From Orientallactaga sibirica (lineage: Eukaryota; Chordata; Mammalia; Rodentia; Dipodidae): a stretch of DNA of 64,000 nucleotides. The notes under the pieces were generated by a model, which was not told the DNA's origin, ran no database searches, and saw nothing but the letters and a program-made list of their open reading frames with translations. Shown piece after piece: positions 47,165 to 58,087 of this stretch. A program made the position numbers and the translations under genes. The stretch covers positions 2,099,501-2,163,500 of the forward strand of contig JAEOAD010000032.1 of assembly GCA_036365145.1 (NCBI GenBank). Direction: 5' to 3'. Numbering within the stretch: the stretch's first letter is position 1; each line of letters opens with the position of its first letter.

Positions 47165-47830
47165 AGAAATTATTAGATGAAAGGGCTCTCACCACATCAA
47201 GACATTAGCCAGCTGATAGATTCCTAACTTGATGGCATGAATAGAAGATGGTAGAAGTATTAGAAGGTTATGCCTTCTTGGAGGATCCAAGTCACGGGGG
47301 TACTCTGAAAGTGAGTATCAAGTGCGAGCCCTTCATCCCACCTTCCAGGATGTGAACACAGAGTTGTGTTCTATCACGTTCTTCCTGTTATACTGACCTG
47401 CTTACACAATGGCCAGATACATTGGAACCAAGTGACCAGTGTTGAAAGCTCTGAGCTTCTTTTCTCCCTTCTTAGTTGATTGTCTGAAGGTTTTTGTTTT
47501 TATTTAATTTTTTTTTTCGAGAGAGAGACATAGAGAGAGAGAGAGAGAGAGGCAGAGGAACAGACAGAGAGAGAACGAGTGCACCAGAGCCTTTTCAGCC
47601 ACTGCGATTGAAGTCCAGACATGTGAGCCCCCTTGCGGGCATGAGTGGCATCGCGTGCTTGCATCACTTTTGCATCTGGCTAAACATGGGACCTGGAGAT
47701 TCAAACAAGTGTTCTTAGGCTTCGCAGGCAGGCGCCTGAACCGCTAAGCCATCTCTCCAGCCCGTTGTCTCAAGTTTTTGTCACAGCAACCAAAGCTTCC
47801 AGTGTAGTTGTGGCTTTCTGACCTTATGAC
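47165..47830 (+). mobile_element. Ancient LTR-like sequence, split by a SINE
   Basis: 'gatagattcctaacttgatg', 'gttatgccttcttggagg', 'cattggaaccaagtgacc' and, after the SINE, 'caagtttttgtcacagcaac' resemble an old mammalian MaLR/MLT-type LTR in plus orientation. Confidence 0.45.
47493..47763 (-). mobile_element. DIP-like SINE, long form, with TSD
   Basis: CTCF-like block at 47625-47638 (minus: ccgcaagggggctc). Flanked by 'ttgtctgaaggttttt' and 'ttgtctcaagttttt', an imperfect TSD. Confidence 0.92.
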
Positions 47831-47882
47831 AGGTTGTTCAGCTCAACACTATTTTTGGGGATGCCTTTCAGAAGCTCAAAAC

Positions 47883-47925
47883 TGGGCTGGAGAGATGGCT
47901 CAGCTATTAAAATGCAAAAAGACTT
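47883..47925 (+). mobile_element. DIP-like SINE head fragment
   Basis: Only 'gggctggagagatggctcag' and about 20 bp more. The rest is deleted or replaced. Confidence 0.75.
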
Positions 47926-48404
47926 CCTGCACTTAATCCAGTGGCCTCTAGAAGAAGTTAGTGTTAAAAGTAAGAAACACTGTCCTCCAAATGAGTTAGC
48001 CACTCACTGAGGAGAGGAAGAGTGTGCTCAAAGAGGGGACAAGAAAGACTTCAGTATCTGAGGGGTAACTGTGTCCTTAAGGAAAAGGAGTGCTTGAGAA
48101 GAAACCTTACCTTCTTGACTCTGTGCTAAAGAAGCTTGAAAACTAAATGGATTTCTGCATCACCATAAAAAAAAAAAACATTTTCAAGCTAGATTACTGC
48201 TGTGAAAAAAAAAGAAAATTTAAAATTGTTTTGTATTATTATGACCTAGTCAAAAACTTTTAAGTTGAAGAAACAGCAACTAAATAAAGCATCTAGATTT
48301 TGACAGGTTAATAAGAAGATGAAAAGAAAGAGAGATCTCATTAAATGTCACCTGTCAGGGACGTGTCATAACTCACCATGCTGTAACAAAATACCAGAAT
48401 AGGT
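47926..48404. other. Unassigned sequence
   Basis: Mostly unrecognised. 'catgctgtaacaaaatacc' at about 48378 may be the edge of another old LTR into which the next element inserted. Confidence 0.5.
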
Positions 48405-49209
48405 TGAAGGGGGGTAGAGTTAGGGTGACTGGACCCCTGAAGGTAAAAAGGGTAGGAGAGTTTTTCTTTTCTCTTGCCTAATTTCAAAGAGCTGTTTTTC
48501 CACAGTCAGGACCCCTCCTGGGAAGGAGGTCTTTCATAGGATTTAAACGTTTTGGTTGGTCAAATTCAGCCCCTGGGCCTCAGTGCCAGAGCTAATCTCT
48601 TCCTGAGACAGCCCCTAGCACTAACCAACCAGCAGGCCCTCTGGTTTACCTGAGCTGGAAGACAGCCCACCACCCTAAGGTTATAAATACCTTTGCAAGG
48701 GGAGGGCAGGTGTTTGCTCTCTGATCACTTGGGAATTTCCAGGTGTGGCTGAGGTTTTTCCTGCGCTGGGCCCAGGCTGGCTTGGTAGGGGCTCAGCCTA
48801 AGCCCTAGCCCAGGCCCAACCAGGAAGGCCCCCTAGCCCCTCTCCACATGGGTTCTTTATCTCCTCCAGCTCCCCACATGGCTGGAGCTCCTTGAACATT
48901 CTTTTCTCTTTTCTTTCCACGTATTTTCCCCCACATCCCTATCTGGTCACATGGACTCCTGAGCTACACTACACGTGGCCCACATGGATTTTGGGCTCCA
49001 CGAGGTATAATTCTCTTCTCCCCACTTTGTTTCCCCTTACCTCTCAGCCTTCTCCTTTCCCCACTCCTTTGTAAAATTTGAATAAAATGGGGTAGTTTAA
49101 AAGCCATTCTGTTGAATCTGATATGACCAATTCTTTGGTTAGTTTACAGATAAGAACTCAGGGCTTGGTGTTCCAGGAAGCATCCCAGAACCACAATTTC
49201 CCCATTACA
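48405..49209 (+). mobile_element. Candidate solo ERV LTR, about 805 bp
   Basis: Starts 'tgaaggggggtagag' and ends 'ccccattaca' (TG...CA). It contains a TATA box 'tataaata' at 48682-48689 and AATAAA at 49081-49086. Flanks 'taggt' (48400-48404) and 'gaggt' (49210-49214) match at four of five bases. It is GC- and pyrimidine-rich compared with its surroundings. No internal viral region or reading frame is present. Not MaLR-like; class I or II ERV is possible. Confidence 0.68.
48682..48689 (+). promoter_or_regulatory. TATA box of the candidate ERV LTR
   Basis: 'tataaata' lies about 280 bp inside the LTR and about 390 bp before the AATAAA, a typical U3-to-polyA layout. Activity is not known. Confidence 0.5.
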
Positions 49210-49256
49210 GAGGTGAGAGCAAAGAACATATGTACATGTTCCCAGACTTCACTTTT

Positions 49257-49421
49257 TTTTTTTTTTTTTTTTTTGAAGGTTTTTAGAGATAGGGTTTCAC
49301 TCTAGTCCAGGCTGTCCTGGAATTCACTACATGGTCTCAGGGTGGCCTCGAACTCACGGCAATCCTCCTACCTCTGCTTCTTGAGTGCTGGGATTAAAGG
49401 CGTGCGCCACCACACCTGGCT
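49257..49421 (-). mobile_element. B1-type SINE with perfect TSD
   Basis: Poly-T tail, then reversed B1 to 'gccaccacacctggc'. TSD 'cagacttcactttt' at 49243-49256 and 49422-49435. Confidence 0.97.
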
Positions 49422-49435
49422 CAGACTTCACTTTT

Positions 49436-49779
49436 AACACTCCTTGATGATTAGGTTTTAACAAGGGACTGTGTGGGGAGGAGATTTGAGTTCTGAGAAT
49501 GTCTGTGGCCTTTATCCAATGCTTCTATTATGTACCAAATTGTGTATACTACACACATTTAACACCTGCTTTACAATCATCATGTGATATCTTTGATTGT
49601 AACCACATAAGGTAAAATTCATGAATGTTAGCATATATGCTTATAGGAGCATTTATTGTTGTATTGTAATGCATGTTTCTTGGCAATGCCTACCGAGAAA
49701 TTAAACTCAAGACAGCTTAGTGCATTTGTCCATTTGAATGCTTGCCTTGGTAATATCTTTTCTCATTTCTCCCTCCTCT
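49436..49779. other. Unassigned sequence
   Basis: No gene or repeat recognised. Confidence 0.5.
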
Positions 49780-49804
49780 CTCTCTCTCTCCATATATATA
49801 TATC
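49776..49804. repeat. (TC)n-(TA)n simple repeat
   Basis: 'ctctctctctctc' followed by 'catatatatatatc'. Confidence 0.9.
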
Positions 49805-49810
49805 TAACAG

Positions 49811-49915
49811 ACATATGTTAGACAAGGTGTCTATGTATCCCAGGCTGGATTGTAATCTACAGGGTTTATTCTGACTTTTCTCCAGAGCGATGGGATCACA
49901 GACATTCTCCATCAT
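49811..49915 (-). mobile_element. Old B1-like SINE
   Basis: 'gacaaggtgtctatgtatcc', 'caggctggattgtaatctac' and 'gagcgatgggatcacagaca' follow reversed B1/7SL order, with decay. Confidence 0.6.
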
Positions 49916-50085
49916 TCCAAACCCTAGCCTTTTGTTTCTTAATGACAAAAACAGTAACTATAATTCAAACATTAGAAGAAAGGCCAGTGTTTTATACATT
50001 AAGTCCATTGTGTTGTACATTAGTCTTCGTGCAGTTTCTAATGCTAATAGTAGGAATAGTATTAGTTTGTTCCATTTTCTTGTAA

Positions 50086-50089
50086 AGAT

Positions 50090-50136
<47 letters not shown>

Positions 50137-50346
50137 TGACCAGAGAGGGAGTGAGGGAATATGGGAGGAAGAGGAAAAGGGAGAGAGAATTAAAGTATGG
50201 GCACATTATACTATTGCTGCTGCCAATTAACTCAGACATTTGTGCCACATTGTGTACCTGGCTTAACAAGGGTGCTGAGGAATTGAGCCCAGGTTGGTAG
50301 ATGTTGAAGACAAGTGCCTTTAATTGCTGAGCCATCTCCCTAGCTC
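50086..50346 (-). mobile_element. DIP-like SINE with expanded (TTTA)n tail
   Basis: (ATTT)n at about 50089-50137, GA-rich tract, diverged body 'gggcacattatactattgc', head 'gctgagccatctccctagc'. Its head ends 3 bp before the 86-bp array starts. Confidence 0.85.
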
Positions 50347-50349
50347 TTG

Positions 50350-51454
50350 CCTTTATTTTTATAGAAACTGCATGTTCTTTGCAGATAATAGTCAATGGAT
50401 TTTTGATTATCATACTATAGGTAACCTGTGCTCTTCCTTTATTTTTATAGAAACTGCATGTTCTTTGCAGATAATAGTCAATGGATTTTTGATTATTATA
50501 CTATAGGTAACCTGTGCTCTTCCTTTATTTTTATAGAAACTGCATGTTCTTTGCAGATGATAGTCAATGGATTTTTGATTATTATACTATAGGTAACCTG
50601 TGCTCTTCCTTTACTTTATAGAAACTGCATGTTCTTTGCAGATGATAGTCAATGGATTTTTGATTATTATACTATAGGTAACCTGTACTCTTCCTTTATT
50701 TTTATAGAAACTGCATGTTCTTTGCAGATAATAGTCAATGGATTTTTGATTATTATACTATAGGTAACCTGTGCTCTTCCTTTATTTTTATAGAAACTGC
50801 ATGTTCTTTGCAGATGATAGTCAATGGATTTTTGATTATTATACTATAGGTAACCTGTGTTCTTCCTTTATTTTTATAGAAACTGCATGTTCTTTGCAGA
50901 TAATAGTCAATGGATTTTTGATTATCATACTATAGGTAACCTGTGCTCTTCCTTTATTTTTATAGAAACTGCATGTTCTTTGCAGATAATAGTCAATGGA
51001 TTTTTGATTATTATACTATAGATAACCTGTGCTCTTCCTTTATTTTTATAGAAACTGCATGTTCTTTGCAGATAATAGTCAATGGATTTTTGATTATTAT
51101 ACTATAGATAACCTGTGCTCTTCCTTTATTTTTATAGAAACTGCATGTTCTTTGCAGATAATAGTCAATGGATTTTTGATTATTATACTATAGGTAACCT
51201 GTGCTCTTCCTTTATTTTTATAGAAACTGCGTGTTCTTTGCAGATAATAGTCAATGGATTTTTATTTTTATAGATAACCTGTGCTCTTCCTTTATTTTTA
51301 TAGAAACTGCATGTTCTTTGCAGATAATAGTCAATGGATTTTTGATTATTATACTATAGGTAACCTGTGCTCTTCCTTTATTTTTATAGAAACTGCATGT
51401 TCTTTGCAGATAATAGTCAATGGATTTTTGATTATTATACTATAGATAACCTGT
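50350..51454 (+). repeat. Minisatellite, 86-bp unit, about 13 copies
   Basis: Units start 'cctttatttttatagaaac' at 50350, 50436, 50522, 50608, 50693, 50779, 50865, 50951, 51037, 51123, 51209, 51289 and 51375. The period is 86, with one 85-bp unit and one 80-bp unit (51209). Copies differ at only a few sites: ataatag/atgatag, tatcata/tattata, and aggtaacc/agataacc. The array has no spacer-repeat alternation and no long ORF. Confidence 0.98.
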
Positions 51455-52140
51455 CTTTTGTTTAATTGCTGCTCATTTTTCTCCTAGGAATATTTTGAAT
51501 TTTAAGTAACTTTTAATTGTTTTTACAATGACATATTTTAAAGCAATAGTTTCCTGCTAGTTTATCTTCAATAGCACAGCAATAATTTGAGGTCTAGTGA
51601 CTGTATTTTCAATATTGATTCAATATTTAATAATAATTTTAATATCTAAATAATAAATCAGATTAGCAACAATGGGGAAGTCAGTTATGCTTATATTATT
51701 TCTTTATGTTTGTTTTTGAATGTCTTTTGTGTTTCTACATTAAAAATAAAGCTTATTGAAACACTTTTTACTATGTATACAAAGAACCCTTCTTTTCTAT
51801 TATTTTTCTACACTCATGAGGAAAAGCTGTTGCATATTTTTATCAGGTATATTCTTGGCAATTGAAATAATTACATATATTTTAACAAAGTTTTCTTTTG
51901 AGGTATATTATAAAGGTAGTAATTTTCCTGGCATGATATCAGCTCAGTATTCTAGGGTTAACTCCTATAGGTTTCAATAAATAAGGCTGTTTGTACCTTG
52001 CATTCTGTTTGCCAGGATTATTGAGGATGTTTCCATTCATTCACTTACTCAACCAAACAGTTATCAAACAACCAGTTATTGACTGTATATGATAGCTTGT
52101 GGGTTCAGCAGAAGTTTAAAGATGAATAAAAGACTCATGA
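51455..52140. other. Unassigned AT-rich sequence
   Basis: No gene or repeat recognised. Confidence 0.5.
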
Positions 52141-52402
52141 GGGCTGAAGAGATGGCTTAGCGGTTAAGGCGACTGCCTTCTAAGCCTAAAAACACTGGTT
52201 TCAGTCTCCAGCAGTTCCAATCTCCAGGTCCCACATTTAGCCAGATGCAGTGACACAAGGGTGCAATGCTGCACTTGACCACAAGGGGGCGCACGTATCT
52301 GGATTTCTTTCACAGCAGCTGAGAGGCTGGTGGTGTGCCCATCTCTGTCTTCCTCTCCCTCTCTCTCTGTGTCTGACTCAAAAAAAAAAAAAAAAAAAAA
52401 AA
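52141..52402 (+). mobile_element. DIP-like SINE, long form, near-TSD
   Basis: Head 'gagggctgaagagatggctt', exact CTCF-like 'ccacaagggggcgc' at 52279-52292, poly-A of more than 20 bp. Flanks 'aaagactcatga' and 'aaagtcatga' are an imperfect TSD. Confidence 0.94.
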
Positions 52403-52511
52403 AGTCATGATTACCAATGAACTCATTCTGTTTGAGGAATAGACAAGAATAACCCTATACACCCTACCTAATATATTGTAAAAGTTCTTTTATTCATTAA
52501 AAGCATGCATT

Positions 52512-52730
52512 GGGGCTGGAGGGATGGCTTAGTGGTGAAGGCATTTGCCTGCAAAGCCAAAGGACTCAGGTTTGATTCCCGAGGACCCATGTTAGCCAGA
52601 TGCACAAGGGGGTGCATGCATCTGGAGTTTGTTTGCAGTGGCCAGAGACCCTGGCACACCCATTCTCTCTCTCTTTCTCTCTCCCTCTTTCCTTGTCAAA
52701 TAAATCATATATATATATATATATATATAT
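52512..52730 (+). mobile_element. DIP-like SINE, short form, with (TA)n tail
   Basis: Head 'ggggctggagggatggctta', body with 'gcacaagggggtgcatgc', (TC)n, then (TA)11 at about 52708-52730. Confidence 0.93.
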
Positions 52731-52937
52731 GAATGTATTGATTGCCCATATGCAAGACACAAGGAATAAGCATATCCTGACACACACTCCTCCCTTCCCA
52801 AATAAGAGTGTGGCATGCCACCAGTGTACTATTAATCTAGGAAAGAAAGCCCACAATATAACCATACTAACCAAATGGGGGTCAAAGATTGTATTATCAG
52901 CCCACTCAAATATGGGCTCTTCCTTAAGAGCTGAAGC

Positions 52938-53125
52938 TGGGGCTGGGGAGCTGGCTAGGCAGTTAAAGGTGCTTACTTGCTTGCAAAGCACAATGCCCAG
53001 ATACCTATGTACATATGTCTAAAGATCCTTTGCAATGGCAAGAACCCCTGGTGTTCCCATTCTTTTCCTCTCACTCTTCCTTTCTCTCTCTGCTTGAAAA
53101 CAAATGAATAAAAATATTTTTAAAA
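52938..53125 (+). mobile_element. DIP-like SINE, shortened
   Basis: 'gctggggctggggagctggc' head, shortened body to 'ttgcaatggcaagaaccc', (TC)-rich, A-rich tail. 'gaagct' flanks suggest a TSD. Confidence 0.8.
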
Positions 53126-53476
53126 GAGATGAAGCTATGACACTGAGAAAAATGTCGAAACACTGCTATTTTGGTGCTTATGAAACACATAACTTGTGGC
53201 AAGCATATCATATATTGCTAAGGAGCCCTGATCACAGATAGGAGTTGTCCATAGGAAGATGATGAATCAGTTTATCTGACGCATAATAAAGAAGAGCCAA
53301 CAACCTATAGCCACAGCAATGTGAAATCACAACCAGAAGACAAAGCCACAAAGGAACGTAGACCAGAAAAACAGATTCTCAGTTTGTATCATATAACACT
53401 GTGAGATGATTCCAGAAAGAGGATCTCATGTATTACAATGATCACAGAAGTATGCATTAATAACATGTTATCTTGA
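53126..53476. other. Unassigned sequence
   Basis: No gene or repeat recognised. Confidence 0.5.
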
Positions 53477-53668
53477 AAAATATTTTTATTTACTTATTTG
53501 TGGAGGGAGAGAATGCGAATGAGTGTACGAGGGCCCCTTGCCACTGCAAAGAACTCCAGAGGCATGCACCACTTTGTGCATCTGGCTTTACGTGGATACT
53601 GGCTAATAGCATGCAGGTCTTCAGGATTGCAAGCAAGCGTCATTAACTGCTGAGCCATCTCTGCAGTC
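53477..53668 (-). mobile_element. DIP-like SINE, short form
   Basis: (TTTA)-type tail, 'acgagggccccttgccactg', head 'gctgagccatctctgcag'. Old. Confidence 0.85.
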
Positions 53669-54654
53669 CAATAATACATTCTTCTAAGTCACTGATTTCT
53701 TTTTCAATACTTAGTGTATTTTTAATAATCTATGAGCTCCTTTAATTATAAGGTTTCATGCATTCATTACATAATTCGTAGCTAGTATTTATTGGTAGAC
53801 GTTTTCATTCTTCTCTTTGGCTACCTTAAGTAGACTTCACTTAAAAGTGCCAGAGTGACAAGTTGTATCTGGAGAGGTATTATTGGTCATTTAGCCTGGC
53901 CTTTCTTAATGGGATTTAGGATCTTAGTATTCAGGCATGTTGTATGGAGCATCTTGTGTGAGGCTGAGTGATATTTTATCTCATTAGACACTATTAGTTG
54001 TGTTTACCTTACATTATGAACACTTCATAGTAAACTTGTTATCAATATGGTGTTGAGTTCTTCTCTCTCTCTCTTTTTTACATTGTGGTGTCAGGATGAC
54101 CAAAACTTCAAAGAGACATTGATACGACTAATGATTTTCCTCAGCTGGATAATAGGATTTTTGTACCCAACACAGAAGTAAAGGTAATGATATAAATATT
54201 TCTAAAGAATGCATTGTACATTGTAGCATATTTTAATGGCATAAAATATACCTTCTTGAAGATATTAATATCCTTAAATCAGAATAAAAAATAAATGCAT
54301 CTACAGGAAACGTGGGAAAATATAAAGACAAAAAGAAACAAATAACAAACTAAAAATCGGTCAGAAGCTCCATTACAGACCAAAGAAGGGAAGAAAACTC
54401 ATGACCATGAAAACTAAGCTGAGTCACTGACCTCGTGTCAGAAGCCTAGAACACTTTCCATCACGGTGGAATCAAGGTCGTGGGGAGAGAAACCGGGCTG
54501 CTCTAAGTCTCACAGGAGTGCTTCATCCAGGAAAACAGACATTTCCACTGCCCTAGAGCGCACTTTGCCAGCAATGCTGGATTTCTGGTCCTTTCTCCTC
54601 CTCACCTTTGCCTTGCTTCTAAATCATAACTTTTATAAGAGAAGCAGAATATGA
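53669..54654. other. Unassigned sequence with one exon-like stretch
   Basis: No repeat recognised. 54095-54183 looks like a possible exon: 'ctctctctctctttttt', then 'gtcag' before it and 'aaggtaatg' at its end. Inside, one frame runs 28 codons to a TAA at 54180. I have no independent support for it. Confidence 0.4.
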
Positions 54655-55095
54655 GGAGTGTGGGTGAAAAACAAGGAAATGGGGGTGTATGCATAGTGCT
54701 AACGCATGTGGGTGGTATAATAAGCTTGAGTGGTGTGTGGCCTTGGCATGTGAAGTGCATGTGGGTTTTTTTGGGGGGGTCTGTGATTTAAGAGGCTGTG
54801 GTGTGTGTGTGTGTGTGTGTGGTGTGTAGGTTTGTGCATGAAATGTAGTGTGGTGTTGGTGTGTATGATGTGGTATGTGAGTATGGTGTATATGGTGCGT
54901 GGTACTGGTGTGTGTGGGGTGTGGTGTATATGTGTGGAATTTGTGGCTAGTGTACATTTGTGAGGTATGGTGTGGTCCTTGTATATGTGTGATGTGTGCA
55001 GTTTGGTATGCATAGTATGTTTGCAGTACATGTGTAGTGTGTGCAGTGTGGGATCATGTGATTTGTGAAGTGTGCACGAACATGTAATTAGGTGA
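54655..55095. repeat. GT-rich low-complexity tract
   Basis: About 440 bp dominated by degenerate 'tgtgtg', 'ggtgtg' and 'tatggtg' units, including (GT)n at 54798-54820 and a T7/G7 run near 54768-54780. The His/Thr-rich minus-strand frames (112 and 110 codons) are low-complexity artefacts. Confidence 0.85.
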
Positions 55096-55863
55096 TTGTC
55101 TAGTGCACTGTATTCTGAGTAGACAAAAGCAGCCCAAATCCTATCATCCTGTTTGATAGAAACTGAAGTTTTTCATGGTTCAAAATCAATGGTCCTGATT
55201 CCATGTGACCTATGTGAAATTGCAGGGGCATCACTGCCAAGGTGAAGGGTATGTGAATTACTACGTCACTATAAGAGATGCATGTTCCCCTCACGCAGGG
55301 AGGATTCTTCTAACTCTAGGCTTGGAACTTACCGTCATTGAAAGATCGCCTGCCACGTGGGTGGGTTTTGTACATGTTATGTGCTCAGATGCTTTAAGCT
55401 TCCCGTCTGTGCCCACCCCTCTCTTTCAGCTTCGCATATGCCCCAGGCCTTTGACTTCTTTCTCATTCCACCTGTGGATCTGTGAAAGACTCCCGCGCGG
55501 TCTGAAAGTTCTGTCCTGTGGGATGGACAAGCCTATTCTCCAGTCCTTGAAGTCCCTTGTGTAGGGCTTGGTTTCCCACTCAAATATTAACTAAATAAAT
55601 CCTGAGAGACAATCCTTGTGTTTCTCAAAAAGATTTCATGCTGAGCTCTATGGAATGTGCCAGTTGCGTTAACACTCAAAACCAGCAATGGCAGAATTGC
55701 AGAAAGAACCCAGTGCCCATACAAATTAGCCAGGAGAAAGATGGAACAAAAAAGAAAACAAGGGCTTTAAACCATCATCTAGAGAAGGTATGAAGATGAC
55801 AGCAATGGAAACTCATATGACAAGTCCACCTGGGGCCACTGCCACTGCAGAACAAGGCAGATG
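55096..55863. other. Unassigned sequence with a 119-codon frame
   Basis: The plus frame 55205-55564 has no recognised motif. It ends shortly before 'aactaaataaatcctgag', an AATAAA context. It could be an old LTR or retrocopy end, but I cannot assign it. Confidence 0.4.
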
Positions 55864-55868
55864 CCGCA

Positions 55869-56239
55869 TGTGGTAGTTTAAATAGATGGCCCCAATATAT
55901 TCAGTGTTTTATTAGTTTGTAGTTTGGATCTGCAGCCACCTGGCTGGAGGCAGTGGCACTGGGTGGATCTTAGAGTCCAGCCCTAAGGTGTGGTGGTGGG
56001 GTTGAGATTTCAATCTAAAGCTATGCAAAGTGTGCCTAGCTGGAGTTCTGGAGGAATGCTGTGCTTTGTGGCTTTTGGCTCGTGGCTTTGCTCTCTTGCC
56101 TGGTCCTGTGAAAGCAGGCCAGCTTCTTCTGCCATTCTGGAACTTCCCCTGGATCTGTGAGCTTCAATAAATATCCCTTCCTCCATCACTGTGCCTGGTC
56201 TGGAATTTCTTCTCAGTGAACCTGATGCTGTCTGCTACA
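55869..56239 (+). mobile_element. Solo MaLR LTR with near-perfect TSD
   Basis: Sister of the LTR at 15625: 'tgtggtagtttaaatag' to 'gtctgctaca', AATAAA in 'cttcaataaatatccc'. Flanks 'ccgca' (55864-55868) and 'ccaca' (56240-56244) differ only by a CpG-type G-to-A change. Confidence 0.9.
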
Positions 56240-56284
56240 CCACACAACTGAAAAGCCAACTTAAGAAGCCTGCAGGGAAATCAA

Positions 56285-56375
56285 GAAAAAGTAATGTGAA
56301 ATGATCTAGACAGAAGCCAGAAAAGGAAGATCGCACATGTTAGTCCTCATTTTTAAAGGAGAAACTCAACAATAC
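56285..56375 (+). mobile_element. Possible L1 3' fragment
   Basis: 'gtgaaatgatctagacagaa', 'gaagatcgcacatgttag' and 'tcctcatttttaaagg' resemble the L1 block around 'cacatgttctcactcat'. Very short and diverged. Confidence 0.35.
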
Positions 56376-57820
56376 AAGAAATGTTATCAGAATAAAAATC
56401 CCTAAACAACGAATTTTATCTGGTTTAAGGAATTTCCTACCAAAAGAAGCCTCACTAAGATAGTCACAGTTTTAATGTTTCCTAACCATGTCTCCAGTAT
56501 CGGTCTAATGAACCCAGACGTGTGTTGGTTCTGAAAACCTAGCCTCGGGGTATTCACCGAACCCTCTCTTCAGATGGGACAAGATGCACAAATCCTTCAT
56601 GGAGGTCATGTTCCTTGTTTCTAGTCACCTTGCAGCTCTCAGGCCTCACTACGGTTGATTGTAATACCAATTTACCTGGGATCTGGTTCTATTTTTGCTC
56701 ATTCTCGATGACAAACTGTGAAGGACACCTATGGGTTTGCCACTATATCATCAGATAATCCTGAAGTTTCAGCAACAACTTAACACAAAGCAAAGAGATT
56801 AGTTTTATACATAACATCATTATCTGACTGAATGTATACCCGCCACTCTACCATGTAGGCAGAGAACAAAAAGGACTTAGAAAGGGTGATTGTGTATTAG
56901 AAGAAGGGAAGAGCCATGTTATATCAAAGAACTGCCAGCAGCAGAAGAAAGGCAGGTTCCTGGGAGGTCCCTGGAGTGTTTGAGAGCAGGGATTGACACA
57001 CATAGAATGGATGTGTGCTTCACGTGTGACAGGAAGCAGAACTCTAGAGCACATAACAGTTGACTGTTGGAAACTGAGCAAATCAGCTGCTTATGGCCGT
57101 GGACACACATGATCCATGCCTACGAGGGATCACTCGCCAGAGACCCGGGTTTACTGACATGGAGGTTTTGCATCATCTACATGAGTCCTCTTGCTAGATT
57201 TCCTCTATTTTTTTTTCCAGTAAAGGCTAATTATATTCATTTTTAGAACAGGCTGCTTAATATTTTCCATGTCTTTGACCCTGTTGCCAGGTTAAATTCT
57301 GGCCCGCTTTGGATGGGCATGATGTAGAATTAAGTGCAATTCCTGTCTGCACATAAAACTAAGGAAACGGGCCTGGAAAGTTCTATAGAGCCTGATTTCG
57401 TCAGGTCAGAAGGACCAATGGAGGCATTTGGATGCAGAGCTCTAAAGGCTCCTTTCAGAGGCTGTTGGGAAGCTAAACAGTGAGGAAGAAGAAAGGTTAA
57501 GCTAGAATGAGTGTTTTCACTTTTACCTTTTCTGCATTTTCTGACCTATTTTTTCCTTCCCCAGCCTTGCTAACACTTTTTAAAAATTTTTGGCAATGAG
57601 TAGGATTCAAGTTAAAATATCTGCCTACAACAAAAATACAATCAATTCTAAATCAAACCTATATCACCATCAGGAGCTGCAGTCATGTTAAAGACACCAA
57701 AGGTATTACGTTAAATGCCTTCTTTTAACACAGCTGTTGTCTCATACACCTGTGAGTAGGACATGGGAAGAAGCAGAGAGATGAAAGCAAAATTTCTACT
57801 AAGGGTTTGTTCTCTTTGTA
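56376..57820. other. Unassigned sequence
   Basis: About 1.4 kb with no recognised gene or repeat. The short minus frames at 56848-57110 have no motif. Confidence 0.5.
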
Positions 57821-57835
57821 AAGTTTAAGTATTTT

Positions 57836-58064
57836 TTAAAATATATTTTATTTTTATTTTTGAGAGAGAGAGAGAGAGAATGGGCACATCAGGCTTTTCA
57901 GCTGCTATGAACAAACTCCAGATGCATGTGTGTGCTTGTGCACATATGTGACATTGCACTCTTGCATCACTTTTGCGTCTGGCTATACGGGGGACATGGG
58001 GATTTGAACAAGTGTTAGGCTTTGCAGGCAAGTGCCTTAACCGCTAAGCCATCTTTCTACTCTC
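57836..58064 (-). mobile_element. DIP-like SINE, long form, with perfect TSD
   Basis: TSD 'aagtttaagtatttt' at 57821-57835 and 58065-58079. The CTCF-like block is lost ('gtgtgtgcttgtgcacat'). Head 'aagccatctttctac'. Confidence 0.94.
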
Positions 58065-58087
58065 AAGTTTAAGTATTTTAAACCCAT

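Noticed and set aside
50350..51454. Regular repeats that might suggest a CRISPR-like array
   Set aside because: The units are contiguous with no unique spacers, and the setting is a mammalian genome.
54619..55031. Two His/Thr-rich ORFs of 112 and 110 codons
   Set aside because: They are translations of a GT-rich low-complexity tract.
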